Shown here one piece after another: positions 12,109 through 22,144 of a stretch of 64,000 nucleotides of DNA. Under the pieces are notes generated by a model. It was not told the DNA's origin. It searched no databases and worked only from the letters and a program-made list of their open reading frames with translations. The DNA comes from Ilyonectria destructans (lineage: Eukaryota; Ascomycota; Sordariomycetes; Hypocreales; Nectriaceae): positions 930,001-994,000 of the forward strand of contig JAHEWK010000014.1 in NCBI GenBank assembly GCA_020740775.1, in the 5' to 3' direction. Made by a program: the position numbers and the translations under genes. How positions within the stretch are numbered: the first letter of the stretch is position 1; every line of letters begins with the position of its first letter.

Positions 12109-13682
12109 TCATTTTCCCCGAACCCTCTCCTTGACCCATTTCCAGGCCTTCTTCGCATCACCTCCGGGCTTCGCCTTCTCTTCTCGTGCTCTCTCCAAGC
12201 CGCCCTTCATAAAACCTCCCGGAAGCAGCAACCAGATAACAATTATGAAGACGAGTATGGCTAACACGACGGGCTGCAGCACCTCCACGCCCTTATGCTG
12301 GGCGATGGCTCCCACGGCAAACGGGAACAAGGATGCTCCGCCCCCTCCAAGGGCTGCTGCGAATCCGATGGCACTTACATGATAGTCGGCGGGCAGCAAC
12401 TTCGTGGCCACGACGACAGCTGCGGGAAACAATGGGCCTAGGAAGAAGCCAAGGAGCATGACGAAGACGACGGATGCAGCAAAGTTGGGGACCAGCCAGT
12501 ACAGTAGCTCCAGGCCGATGGAGAGGACGAGATACACTACAATAGCCAGCTTCTCTCCAATCCGCCCCGTAGCAAAGCCTAGGGTGACACGGCCTATCGT
12601 GAGGCCCAGCCAGAAGAGCGTCACAGTCAAGCCGGCCAGAAATGGCTCAGCGTGACGCACTCGAAGCATAAAGGTGACGATCCAGCCCCCAAGGCTCACC
12701 TCGGCCCCGACGTAGCCCAGGAGGAACAAGGCCACCAGCCAGGTGATGGGTTGCCGCATCGCCATCCGCGTCGTGGTTCGTGGCTTGCCCTGATCGTACT
12801 TGAGCCGTTGGCGGTACGCGGCCCCCGTGGCCCCCCAGAAGGCCGTCATGCCGAAGAAGAACTCGACAACGACGACGCCTATCATGATGTAGAAGAAGGC
12901 GTACCACTCGAGATTGCCCTTGGTGACCATGGCAGACGCAATCAGGGGGGCAATAGTACCACCCAGTCCGTAAGAGCCATGAAGGAAGCCGAGAAGCTCG
13001 TTGGCGTTGTGCATGTTGCCGACCCAGGCATTGTAGGCGCTGTCCTCGATGCCGTTACCAAAGGCGGCGAAGAGCAGGGCGACCGGTAGCACGGGGAAGG
13101 GCGGGTGCAGTGCGATGGGGATGTAACCGATGAGGCGACACACGGGGCCTAGGAACGCAACGCCACGCTGCCCGATGGTGTAATGCAGCCAGTTGTTGGT
13201 GAGGGCGGCGAGAAGATAGGCGGCGAAGGGAACGGCGAAGACGGTTGAGACGGTCGTATAGTTGAGGCCGTAGTAGGTTTCGATCTAAGTGAAGGGGACA
13301 ATGACTTGTAAGGCTGTTTCAACAATGATAATGCGGAGCACCTTTAACTTGACTTACATAAGGGATAAGAGCCTAGGTGTTGTCTTTGGTTAGTTGACAA
13401 GGACGTCTCATGGTAGACACGGACAATGAGACTCACTCCGAGACAGGCGTCGTTCATGCCCATAATAAGCATGGCCAAATTGGTGGCTAAGAAACGGTAT
13501 GTGTTGATCCTGGGGCTGTTCCATCTCTCCAGACCATCGGTCGAGCCTCCATCATCTTCGGTGGCGACTTCTGGGACAATGCCTTCGTGAGGTTCCTTAT
13601 CGCCTAAAGGTTGAGGGGGGGTGTCAGAGACGGCAATCTTTTCTCTTTGGGCGGTGTCGGGTGATGGAGACGATGCGGACAT
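12109..13682 (-). CDS. Major facilitator superfamily transporter (12-TM type)
   Basis: There are three exons: 13682-13437 (82 codons), a 15-nt microexon 13372-13358 encoding ALIPY, and 13284-12109. Introns of 64 and 73 nt are both in phase 0, and the product is 478 aa. The microexon is needed: it completes the MFS helix-1 signature GMNDACLG-ALIPY-IETYYGLNYTTVSTVFAVPF. About twelve hydrophobic helices follow, with a charged central loop (RQRLKYDQGKPRTTTRM) and a helix-2/3 loop ending FLGPVCRLIGY. The N-terminal 50 residues are acidic, Pro- and Ser-rich and cytosolic. It resembles fungal transporters annotated as BSC6-like or fucose-permease-like, but the substrate is unknown. The family works as proton-coupled or facilitative carriers in the plasma membrane. 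Confidence 0.85.
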
Positions 13683-15280
13683 GGCATTAGCTAGTGCCTC
13701 GTCGAATATGAACCACGGTGAAATGTTTATTTATTAAGACAAAGCAATTGATGATAAAATAAGGACAAGAAGTAATAAAGTAGGTGGTCTTCTGTGAATC
13801 AAGAACCGCGAGTTGGGCGTTGGAGGATATTTATGCAACAGCAGGACCCGCTGCCAGATCTTCTCCGCCTCCACCTGCATCGAAAGAGTCACCGGGGAGG
13901 AATTGTATGATTATTAGGTACCGGCAGATGAAGAGACAGGGAATGGGAGAGGGGGCACCTTTATGATTCGCAGGCTTGACATTTGAGAGGGGAGGCGTGG
14001 GTTATGAATCGACTCGAGGTGATCAGCGGCACTGTCGCAGCGTCACCGCGGAATGGTGAGGCCCTCCAAGTTGGGAAGACTTCCTAAATCGGCGAGTCCT
14101 GTTATCCCGGTCTCGTATCGCCAGATACATGACTTTGTGTGGAGATTCATCGTCTAGCACATGTTGCCAGGGATAACCGGGGTTTTGGCACACTCGGGGC
14201 GGGGATCCGGGTCGGTGTGAAGGTGGATCTGCGGAAATGGAAATTTTTGGGGGAGAATTATCACGAGGGGGGAGGCATATTGTGACTGTAGACACGTCTA
14301 GTCTAGCAAAAAGAAGGATTAATAATGCAATTGATGTTGTGTACCAAGACGGTGCCGAATTCATGGTTGGTTGCTATAGGTTGGCCGGCTTCCATATCTG
14401 CATTAGGTTCTGGGGATATCCGCAACGTTACCACACCTAAGTTCCCCTGTACGCCAGCTCAATCTCGGAAATCGTAGCTCCCCAGCTGTCTACCGGGATG
14501 AAACGCGATAGGCTCGGGGGTTTAGGTAGCAAAACGCAAGTTTGTACATGAACATGAGCTTGAAGATGGTCCCGCATGAGGCGGATCAGTGAATGGTGGC
14601 CATAACTGTGGCTGTGCTGTCGGGCGTCTTGACGAACTCAACCCAACACAACCCAACAAAAAAACGGATTCAACCTACTTGAAGAAAAAGAGGCTGTGGA
14701 GGATGGGTTCGAGCTTCGCCACAGCGCCACGCGGGGAAAGCTCGAGCATTTCGCTGTCTGCGTGACGCCCCCTCCATGTGACATCACCGGTTTTTTACCC
14801 CTCCACCCGACCAACCATCTCACCACGCGGCTATGTACATTGCTGAGGCGAGAGAGTGAGGGTGAGAAGGAAGGTGTTCTGCCAATGGGGCATGGCTGAG
14901 TCTAGCCTAGAGGTACTCTTGCGGTTGCGCCTCAGGCTAATCCAACATTGTCATGGCCGTCGCCTGGCCTCTTTCTTTCTTTCAACTCCCTTGCATCCTC
15001 CTTCGTTGACGAGCACAGCCTTGCTGCCAAGTGCCAACCGTCGTCTGCGTCCATCTGTACCGGATATACCGGCATTCGCCTGCAGAGCCCCATTTCTTTG
15101 GTGGCCTCGTATCTCGCAATTCATCGTAGGGCTGACTGGCCTGATGACGGCGACTCCGTGACCTTCTTTGTCTCTTAAACCCGACCGCATCCCCCTTCTC
15201 TGCTCTGTCCTACAACACCACAAAACCAAACACCAGCCTCGCCAGCATCACGCATCACACCACCTCCTTCTACTACACAA
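13683..15280. other. Divergent intergenic region
   Basis: About 1.6 kb lies between the MFS gene (-) and the glycine-zipper gene (+). The last 300 nt before 15281 are C/T-rich, a likely 5' leader. Small open frames on both strands lack any recognisable domain. No gene is called. Confidence 0.5.
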
Positions 15281-16171
15281 ATGTCAAACCCCAACTACTA
15301 CGAGTATGAAGAATACTCACGGCGTCGCCGCGACCCTTCGCCAGGGCACGTCTCCGGCGGCGGCCCCCCAAGCAATGCTCCGACTTTTACCGGCCCTCCT
15401 CCACCAGGCGCTCCCCCGTACGCTTCCACCTCGCGCGTGAACGAGTACTCGCAAGGGCCGCCCTCGCCGCGCGAGACAATGACTCTGGAACCGCCGCCTT
15501 CGCAATCCCGGCCGCGCTCCGTCCCGCCCCCCGCCACGTCCATGATGGTCCGCCGCGCCCGCTCCCGCTCGTCGTCCCGCTCGTCCCGCTCATCGGATCG
15601 CCGTCGCAGCCGCTCGCACCGGGACAGGGACAGGGACAGGGACAGGGACCGCGGCGATCGCGACCGCTCTCCGAGCCCCATCTCGCGCGCCCGCAACGCC
15701 GTCGAGGACAACTTTTCCAACTCGGCCACGGGCATTGGCGCCGGCCTCCTGGGCGCTGTCGTCGGCGGGCTCGTTGCCCGCGAGGCCACGGAAGCCGCCA
15801 GCCGCCACAAGCACAAGTCCAAGGGCTACGGCGGCGATGATAATGACGACCGCACGCGCATGGTCTCGACCATCCTCGGCGCTGTCGCCGGCGGCCTCGC
15901 ATCCAACGCCATTGCCAATCGTGTCGAAGACTCGCGCGACCGCGACCGCACCCGCCAGCACGAGTGGGAGCGCCGCTACGGCCGTGAGGAGGATCTGCCC
16001 CGATACGACTCCGGTCGCTCTGACTCGGGCCGCTCCCGGGACCGCAGGAGGGAGAGGGGTCTGCCGCCTCCCGATGATGACGATGATGACCTTGTCTACG
16101 ATGATCCACGATACGACGACCGACGGCCTTCGGGCCGCAGGAGTGAGGAGAGTTACCGCACCCGGCCTTGA
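15281..16171 (+). CDS. RS/DR-rich protein with paired glycine-zipper segments, function unknown
   Basis: A single exon of 296 aa. Order of parts: a Tyr/Arg and Pro/Gly-rich N-terminus (1-90); an Arg/Ser-rich tract with alternating Arg-Asp (about 91-130, partly encoded by a 6-bp tandem repeat); a hydrophobic glycine-patterned segment GIGAGLLGAVVGGLVA (151-166); a basic/acidic linker; a second segment MVSTILGAVAGGLASNAIA (194-212); then an Arg/Asp-rich tail with a run of six Asp. The two GxxxG-type segments resemble glycine-zipper 2TM domains, which pack helices in membranes or oligomers. Such paired zippers flanked by charged low-complexity sequence occur in uncharacterised fungal proteins. 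A membrane-associated or self-assembling role is inference. The start is the only ATG that precedes the whole frame, after a CT/CA-rich leader. Confidence 0.75.
   Translation: MSNPNYYEYEEYSRRRRDPSPGHVSGGGPPSNAPTFTGPPPPGAPPYASTSRVNEYSQGPPSPRETMTLEPPPSQSRPRSVPPPATSMMVRRARSRSSSRSSRSSDRRRSRSHRDRDRDRDRDRGDRDRSPSPISRARNAVEDNFSNSATGIGAGLLGAVVGGLVAREATEAASRHKHKSKGYGGDDNDDRTRMVSTILGAVAGGLASNAIANRVEDSRDRDRTRQHEWERRYGREEDLPRYDSGRSDSGRSRDRRRERGLPPPDDDDDDLVYDDPRYDDRRPSGRRSEESYRTRP
15621..15649 (+). repeat. GGGACA tandem hexanucleotide within coding sequence
   Basis: Nearly five in-frame copies of GGGACA encode alternating Arg-Asp in the glycine-zipper protein. Because the unit is 6 nt, copy-number change would lengthen or shorten the charged tract without breaking the frame. 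Confidence 0.85.
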
Positions 16172-16722
16172 CCTGTCCCGCTCTTTCACGCGTCCGCCAT
16201 CATTCTTCTCTCTCTACCCTAACGAATCTTAATGACCACGCTACGCTTGAATCTATATTATTTTCTATCGTTTCTTCCCCAAGGGGGCTGAAAGCGGGTA
16301 TTCAAGAGGATATTCTGCTTAAACTTGAATCTGGCGCAAACGGGTTGGCTTGTTTTCTTTTTGCGCACCATCTTTCCTTAGAGAGCATCTTTGCCTCCAT
16401 ATTGTTCATCCTAAACCAGCCTGTGTACGAGTCACGCCTCATGTGTTTCGATTTATTGAGCCTAGTGAGAAGGGACTTAGGGACTTGTTATGTAGAATTA
16501 TCAAATATTATTCTTACAGCTACGTACAACAAAACATCCATCTACCATGTACTGTTCTCCTGACTGTGGTGTCTGCCGACATGACAAACCCTTCCATCGT
16601 CTCTCAAGGGTTTTATCGTACATCAACTTTCCCATTGTATAATGCTGCGAAGCTCCAGTTGGCATTCGCAACCCTCATCCATTCGTCATCATCAGACATG
16701 CTTCTCGATTCCTAGTCAAATG
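16172..16722. other. Convergent spacer
   Basis: This 551-nt tail-to-tail spacer is richer in A and T than its surroundings. It should hold both 3' UTRs. No gene is seen. Confidence 0.45.
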
Positions 16723-18552
16723 TCACTCTTCCGCATGCACTCCTCCATCTCGAAGGGTAGTTCGTGTCTGCCACTGCGAATCATCCGGGCCATGCGACGA
16801 CATTTTGGTCCGGCGCCCTTCCGACTCACGCTGCAAACGGTAGTCCATCTCTCTCTCCACAATCACCTTGAAGAATTGCGCAATCTCAGCCAGCGCAATC
16901 TGCTGCGCGTCAGGGACACCGATTAGCTTAAATAACGACTGTGCATCCACGAGCTGTTTCGCAATCACTGAGTCGGGTTGGCAGAAGGTCCGGATGCTCA
17001 TGGCCCGGCCGTTGACCTTCATGGCATGAAGAAGCCCGGATATCTCAACTGGGTCACCCTGACGCCGGCCATAGAACCTAAAGTCATCAACGTGCAGGTT
17101 AACTAGCTCCAGCTGCGTCTCCAGGTCGTATCGGAACCCAACCACCTTTGGGCGGCCTTTGTGTTGCCATGCGTCGGCTACTCTCTTGAGTTTGTCAGGG
17201 ACTAAGCGACCTTTGTCAAGTTGCACTGTGATGTAGTCGTTGAGCGCACTGCTTAGGTGGTACTCAAGCTCGCAATAGAGTAGGCTCTGCTCCCGAGAGT
17301 CGAGAGAGATGGCCACCTGAAAACTGGGTCGTTCCTTGATTGAGTGCTGAGGTCGACGGTTGTTGTGGTGTAGCTCCGCCTATTTTCGTGAGTGAGCCTT
17401 CTCGTCTTCGAAACTTGGGGAACACGTACCATGTCCTTGGCAATCTTCTTGATGCCCTCAATAATGCCAACCTTCTTCTGTGGTGTCTTCTTGGTCTTGT
17501 CAGGCACCTTGTCGGTACGTTCAAGCCAACCGTTATCACCAATCATGGTCTTCTCACCCTTCTTGGCCATTGGGAAGTCCTGGCCCCTGAAGTAAAACTG
17601 AAGAGGGGAAAAGAGAGGGGCGGCATCTGATCGAAGCGCATCTCGAGGTGTGATCGCCGACAGTGGAGTGTCAGCAGTACGAGACTGGCGAAGACCTTCA
17701 CCAGTGCTCTTGGACCGTCTGGGCCTTCGTGTCAAACTTTCTGGGTGGGTTGGCGACTCTCGCGGCGGCGAAGGTGTGTGGATTTGAGCCCAATCCTTGT
17801 ATGCATCCACAACAGCGTCGTTGAGCTTCGATCGAGATCTTTGGTGATTAGTTCTGTGGACATCAAGAGGCCCAGGTTGCACCATATAGCGAACTTCCTG
17901 TGAGTATAGGGATTCAGGATCATCATCGGTGAATCGAGAAACTTCGTATTGGCTTTGGCTCAGGGGAGAAACCGAGTCAGTGACGCTCTCCATCTCAGGC
18001 CGCTGAGGCCCGTTGGCATTGCGCCGTCCGCCGCCGAGTTGGAGAGGAGGAGGCGGAGCTTTGTGACGACGCTCAGCCAAGTTGCCCGAAAATATATCGT
18101 TTGTAGAGCTCTGCTGGCGGCCTGGCATCAACTCCGAGAACGTCGGAGAGTCCTGCCCAGGACTGGACTCCGGGCGGGTCGCCCAGCCGTATGGAACTTC
18201 ATATCGAGGTTCATTGTTTCTTCGAGGACTTGACTTCGGTGTAGCGGCAGCAGCTCGCGCTCGAGTTCGTGCCGGGCTACTGTGAACCTTGTGGCTGAAT
18301 CTATAGGGCCGTTAACGTGGGATTCATCCTTGACTGAGGACTACCGTACGCATCAGTAATCTTGTCCATTTGGCCCTCTGTCAAATTCATTCGAATATGA
18401 AGCGGCTGCCGAATCAAGCGTTTCCGTGGGGAAAGTGACCGAGACCGTGAGCCTTGAGATAAGGGGAAGAAGTCCCCTCGGAGTGGAGTCAGAGAGGAGG
18501 TCGATGGATCAGAGTGGTGGCTCTTCTCCTTGTTTGGACTGGCACGCTGCAT
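16723..18552 (-). CDS. Conserved-looking protein of unknown function, 576 aa
   Basis: There are three exons: 18552-18350, 18300-17430 and 17379-16723. Introns of 49 and 50 nt use GTACGG and GTACGT donors, and the frame closes exactly. The N-terminal 350 residues are Ser/Pro/Arg-rich and probably disordered (RSRSLSPRK, SSPARTRARAAAATPKSSPRR, TRRPRRSKSTGEG), with many possible phosphosites. A basic block follows (KKTPQKKVGIIEGIKKIAKDM). The C-terminal 200 residues look folded: LLYCELEYHLSSALNDYITVQLDKGRLVP, FRYDLETQLELVNLHVDDFRFYG and a helical end. I do not recognise the family. The second exon boundary is less certain: alternative donors near 18345 break the frame, which favours the one chosen. 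It is convergent with the glycine-zipper gene. Confidence 0.65.
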
Positions 18553-19108
18553 TGAGCTTGCGGCGAAGCCACAGGGTCGAATGTACGAAGAGGGTGAGAT
18601 TCAACAAGAAAATCGATGCATGGTACAAGAACGAGCAAGGAAGTCAAGGCAGGTTGAAGCTGGCTTGTGAAGCCGAAGTCCGTGTTTGGAACGCGCAGAG
18701 GGATGTTGATGATGGTGGGCGAAAGTAAATAAACGGACGCGTCCAGTAGACGAACGTGAATCAAGCCCACAGGCAGGAGTTTTGTCCTTCCAGGGACTGC
18801 ACGCCGATGTTTACTGTTCTGGTCTTCTGCCAGCTGGCAACACGTGCGAACAGCTCTCTGCCAGGCGAGTGGGCACTGGACAGGTTGGCACTGGCAGATG
18901 ACCGAAACACCAAGGGGATAAACTATGTAATTCAACACCGTCAACAGACTGATTCTCAGTTTAGTTAAATATGCATATGGACATTGGACTGCGTTGCAAC
19001 CGAACATCTCCATGGTCTGGGTAGATGGTTGCGTTGATAGCTACACTTTCCTTCCAGGTAGTAACCCCACAAAACAGACCAACTATAATCTTTAAGAGCT
19101 CAAAACAT
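18553..19108. other. Intergenic region upstream of the 576-aa gene
   Basis: This 556-nt stretch includes the likely promoter of the minus-strand gene at 16723-18552. The frame of that gene meets a TGA about 50 nt upstream of the chosen ATG, which supports that start. No other feature is seen. Confidence 0.45.
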
Positions 19109-19837
19109 TTACATGCGTATCCGCCGGTGATCAACGCCGCTGTCAAACCACAGTTGAGGCGTGAACGGCCCTTGAAACCTCCAAGAATACATAAGCTCCC
19201 GCATTGCTGGGCCAGCCACCACATCTATTGCTTTATCCTCGGCAACAGGGAGTTCCTTGATGGAAGGCGGCAATGGCCCGCTGTCTGTGTACAACCCAAA
19301 TTTTCGTGCGAAATTGGCATTGGGGATCTCCCACTCATTGACACAAGGGTTCGGTCTCGAGTCAAGGATCTCGCGCAATGAGGTTGTGGTGCTAAAGCCA
19401 GGTCGACCCACAAGCCATCTCATTCTCGTTGGGTCTATGGCAGGTTTTTTGAGCGTGCAGACACCACGGAGAAACCCATAAACATCGCTGTGGCGCCTAG
19501 GCCTGCTTGGCTGAAGCCGATTACCATGTTCGCAGAGGCGAGTGTCTTCCGCTGGGCTATCCGACTCACTATTCCAAGAAATGTCGTTCATGTCGATTGA
19601 CTTCTCCCTAACGAGCCTTCCCATCTTATTCATACTTGAGTTCCACTGTAGCTCATGGAAGTCTTTGGCATTGATACGGCGAAATGGGCGGGTGCCTCCA
19701 ATCCGTGATGAGACGTACATTGTGTACTCAATCATCCACTCTTTCCTCGTCTGTATGCCGCTTGTTTGGAGGAATGACTGTTCGCTGGTGGGCGAGTGGT
19801 CAGAGAGTCTGGTTCCGTACCGTTGAGGGTGTTCCAC
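19109..19837 (-). CDS. Orphan ORF, 242 aa, coding status uncertain
   Basis: An uninterrupted 243-codon minus-strand frame with a mixed amino-acid composition (for example IEYTMYVSSRIGGTRPFRRINAKDFHELQW and WEIPNANFARKFGLYTDSGPLPPSIKELP, quoted in part). That looks more like protein than the low-complexity frames of the neighbouring spacers. There is no domain I recognise, no signal peptide and no membrane segment. It could be a lineage-specific gene, an exon of a longer gene whose other exons I could not join, or the 3' part of a decaying gene together with the fragment at 20171-20520. Antisense frames across it are shorter. Confidence 0.35.
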   Translation of the reverse strand: MEHPQRYGTRLSDHSPTSEQSFLQTSGIQTRKEWMIEYTMYVSSRIGGTRPFRRINAKDFHELQWNSSMNKMGRLVREKSIDMNDISWNSESDSPAEDTRLCEHGNRLQPSRPRRHSDVYGFLRGVCTLKKPAIDPTRMRWLVGRPGFSTTTSLREILDSRPNPCVNEWEIPNANFARKFGLYTDSGPLPPSIKELPVAEDKAIDVVAGPAMRELMYSWRFQGPFTPQLWFDSGVDHRRIRM

Positions 19838-20170
19838 CCTCCATCGTGTCAGAGTGGCTGTCGGGGTGATGGCGGAGGTAACTGTGGTGAGATGGGGTAC
19901 GTGAGGAAGTTCGAGATCCGCCTGCGTAATTTGATTAGGACGGGCCGAGACCTAAGCATCATTGCCAAAGACCCACATGTCTGTTCATATGATCATGCCT
20001 CCAACGCTGAAAGGCAGCGCCTGGGTCGTCCGAGTGTTGGCAATCGACCTCAATCATCTCGTAGAGCACGCCACCTGCGTGTCCAAGACATTCATCGCCG
20101 AGATGGTCTCGGAGCACCAAAAACACCTGAAGCTTGTTAGAGTAGGTTCATTTGCCGAGCAACTGCCTAT

Positions 20171-20520
20171 CTAACAAGACGGATACCGTCGCGGTACTGG
20201 TAGTTGCGGGGGATATGGGCGCAGTATCTGACCAGGACATTGCGGCATTCTGTAGCAACTTAGCGGGAGGCTATCCCATGTAAGCCAAGACCAGGGGTAC
20301 ACACTCTCTTCGTCAAATGTCTCGTTGACATACGAAAGCTTGGTGTTTGGACGCCGCATGAAAGCCTTCGGGGTCTTGTCCATTCCTGGGTGAAGGTTGC
20401 ATGGGGGCAATCGCTGGGCGAGCGGGGGTCTCCCTTAGACGGTGACCGGTACTTGGCTCGGGAGCGGTTGAACGCGTCAGAGAGGCGCTTATGCAAGCCC
20501 AAAGAGCATCGAAATGAGGG
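20171..20520 (-). pseudogene. Possible frameshifted gene remnant
   Basis: Two overlapping minus-strand frames each look coding over part of this stretch. One reads GLHKRLSDAFNRSRAKYRSPSKGD (upstream half). The other, one frame away, reads MDKTPKAFMRRPNTKLSYVNETF, then DEESVYPWSWLTWDS (downstream half). No good splice pair joins them cleanly, so an indel is the simpler reading. The WSWLTW core is weakly reminiscent of the PSWSWAGW motif of fungal HET-domain proteins, but no HET core was found. It is flanked by stop-rich sequence up to about 21.3 kb. Confidence 0.22.
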
Positions 20521-22144
20521 AACGATGGTGTTGAATTGCGAGAATCGAGACCCTTGAGCTCCCGGCCCTTCGGGGTTGGAGGATGACTGACTGTCCGCCC
20601 TTCATACTAGGCAGGAGATGATCAAGGACGCCTGGAACATTTCGACTTCTCTTAGGCAGGTAAGGAGGGACTCTTTACTCCTGAGTTCCGCCTGGGGCAT
20701 GCCGCTCCATAGCCGCGCCTGCCAATTGAACCTTCCAGGGCGATTAGTCAACGGGGAAGCATGCGAGGCAGGAGCCAATTGCGTGTAGCAACATCCAACT
20801 AAGCGAGCACACGGCGGTCACGAGTCTTGGAGATTCCCTCTGCAGTGAGGAGCATTGGCTCAGGAATGGTCCATTCTGAATGTACCATAGGCGAAAGTCT
20901 CTGGTGTTTCTCAAGCGTCGCCAACACTCAAATCTCGTTCCAATATTACACCGACCCTCCTACCGAAGGCGTGCCAGCCGTCTGAGAAATGTCGTAGTGA
21001 TGGAAAAGTTCCACAGCCCCCACCTCACGTTGCAGCCTCAGCAATGAGCGGCACTTAGGCCGGGAGGCTCAAACTACGGCAGGCCCAGATGATGCCTACC
21101 GCATCTCGGGGACTCCAGACACCGTGACAGGGATCCGTCTACCATCTGGTTGGCCCGATCAAGTCCGCATGTTCCGTGTTGGTCGGCAGTAACCAATGAA
21201 GCACGCCTAAATTGATATTACACGTGCCAGAACCGAGCGCGAAAAGGACACCCAATCTAAGTTGCCAACCTGTCAGGGCCCATGGTCAAGGTGGCTTTGC
21301 GATATGAGCGAGATCTCGGGTTTACGGCGGGTTAGTGGGGGTCGTTGAATCACGCCCATGCCGGCCCCTCTTCCGTCTCGGAGTCTCGTCAAGAATGTTG
21401 CCACCAAGATGAAGACTGTTAACGGAAGACAAAGCGTTTTACTGGGGCTGCTAACACATGCTATCTCACCTCTATCCATCGTCGCCTCGCCTCACACTCC
21501 CGAGCTATCAGCCGTGTCCGGGCTGCCCCACCTTCGATTCCCGAACTCAACTCCCGGAGTCCCAAAACGGCATTCGCCCTCCTCACTTCCCCAGACGACC
21601 CCACACACGGCGGTCCAAAGGTGCGAGCCCATGACACTTGGCCGGCCCTGGGATTCGCTGGCGACGAGCCTCCTCGCACTCTGGGCCCTCGACGGAGACG
21701 GCGGACGGGGCTGGCGCCGCTTCATCCACCCCGAGCTTCTCTGCCGACCAAATTCTGGGTCTGGATTGCCCATCTTGTCCCTAGAATACGGAGCATCTTT
21801 GCCCGGGAACTATCCAGACCCTGTTGTCCTCTGCGAAACACCTCCAGTCTTAATCTTCCCGAGATGCATGCCGTGATTTAGTGTGTTGTGTCATTGAGTC
21901 CTGCGGCCGCCAGCCCCCGTCTCTTCGTCCTAGCCGCCTCGGTTCGCTCCCGTATCCCTCCCACAGTTGGCGCTGACCCGACGGTTCCATGAATCCACGC
22001 TGACTTTCCGAGAATTGATTCTGAATATTTATTGCCCCGACTTCCTTCTGTTTTGTCAACTTCGGACCATCATCATCGACTCGTGGCTCCTACCTAGAAA
22101 AGATACCCTTGAACTATTTGTATTATTTACCCAGCATCATCACC
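20521..22144. other. Gene-poor region upstream of the FAD monooxygenase
   Basis: About 20.5-21.3 kb has no open frame longer than about 60 codons on either strand. Short minus-strand pieces such as EKHQRLSPMVHSEWTIPEPM look vaguely protein-like, which would fit an old decayed gene. A 172-codon plus frame at 21358-21876 overlaps two minus frames and reads like random Pro/Ser-rich sequence. The last 200 nt should be the monooxygenase promoter and leader. Confidence 0.4.

Noticed and set aside
14704..14720. GGGTTCGAGC as a tRNA T-loop
   Set aside because: No matching acceptor stem, anticodon arm or D-loop could be placed around it.
21358..21876. 172-codon plus-strand frame upstream of the monooxygenase
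   Set aside because: No recognisable features, overlaps two minus frames, and lies where the monooxygenase promoter is expected.
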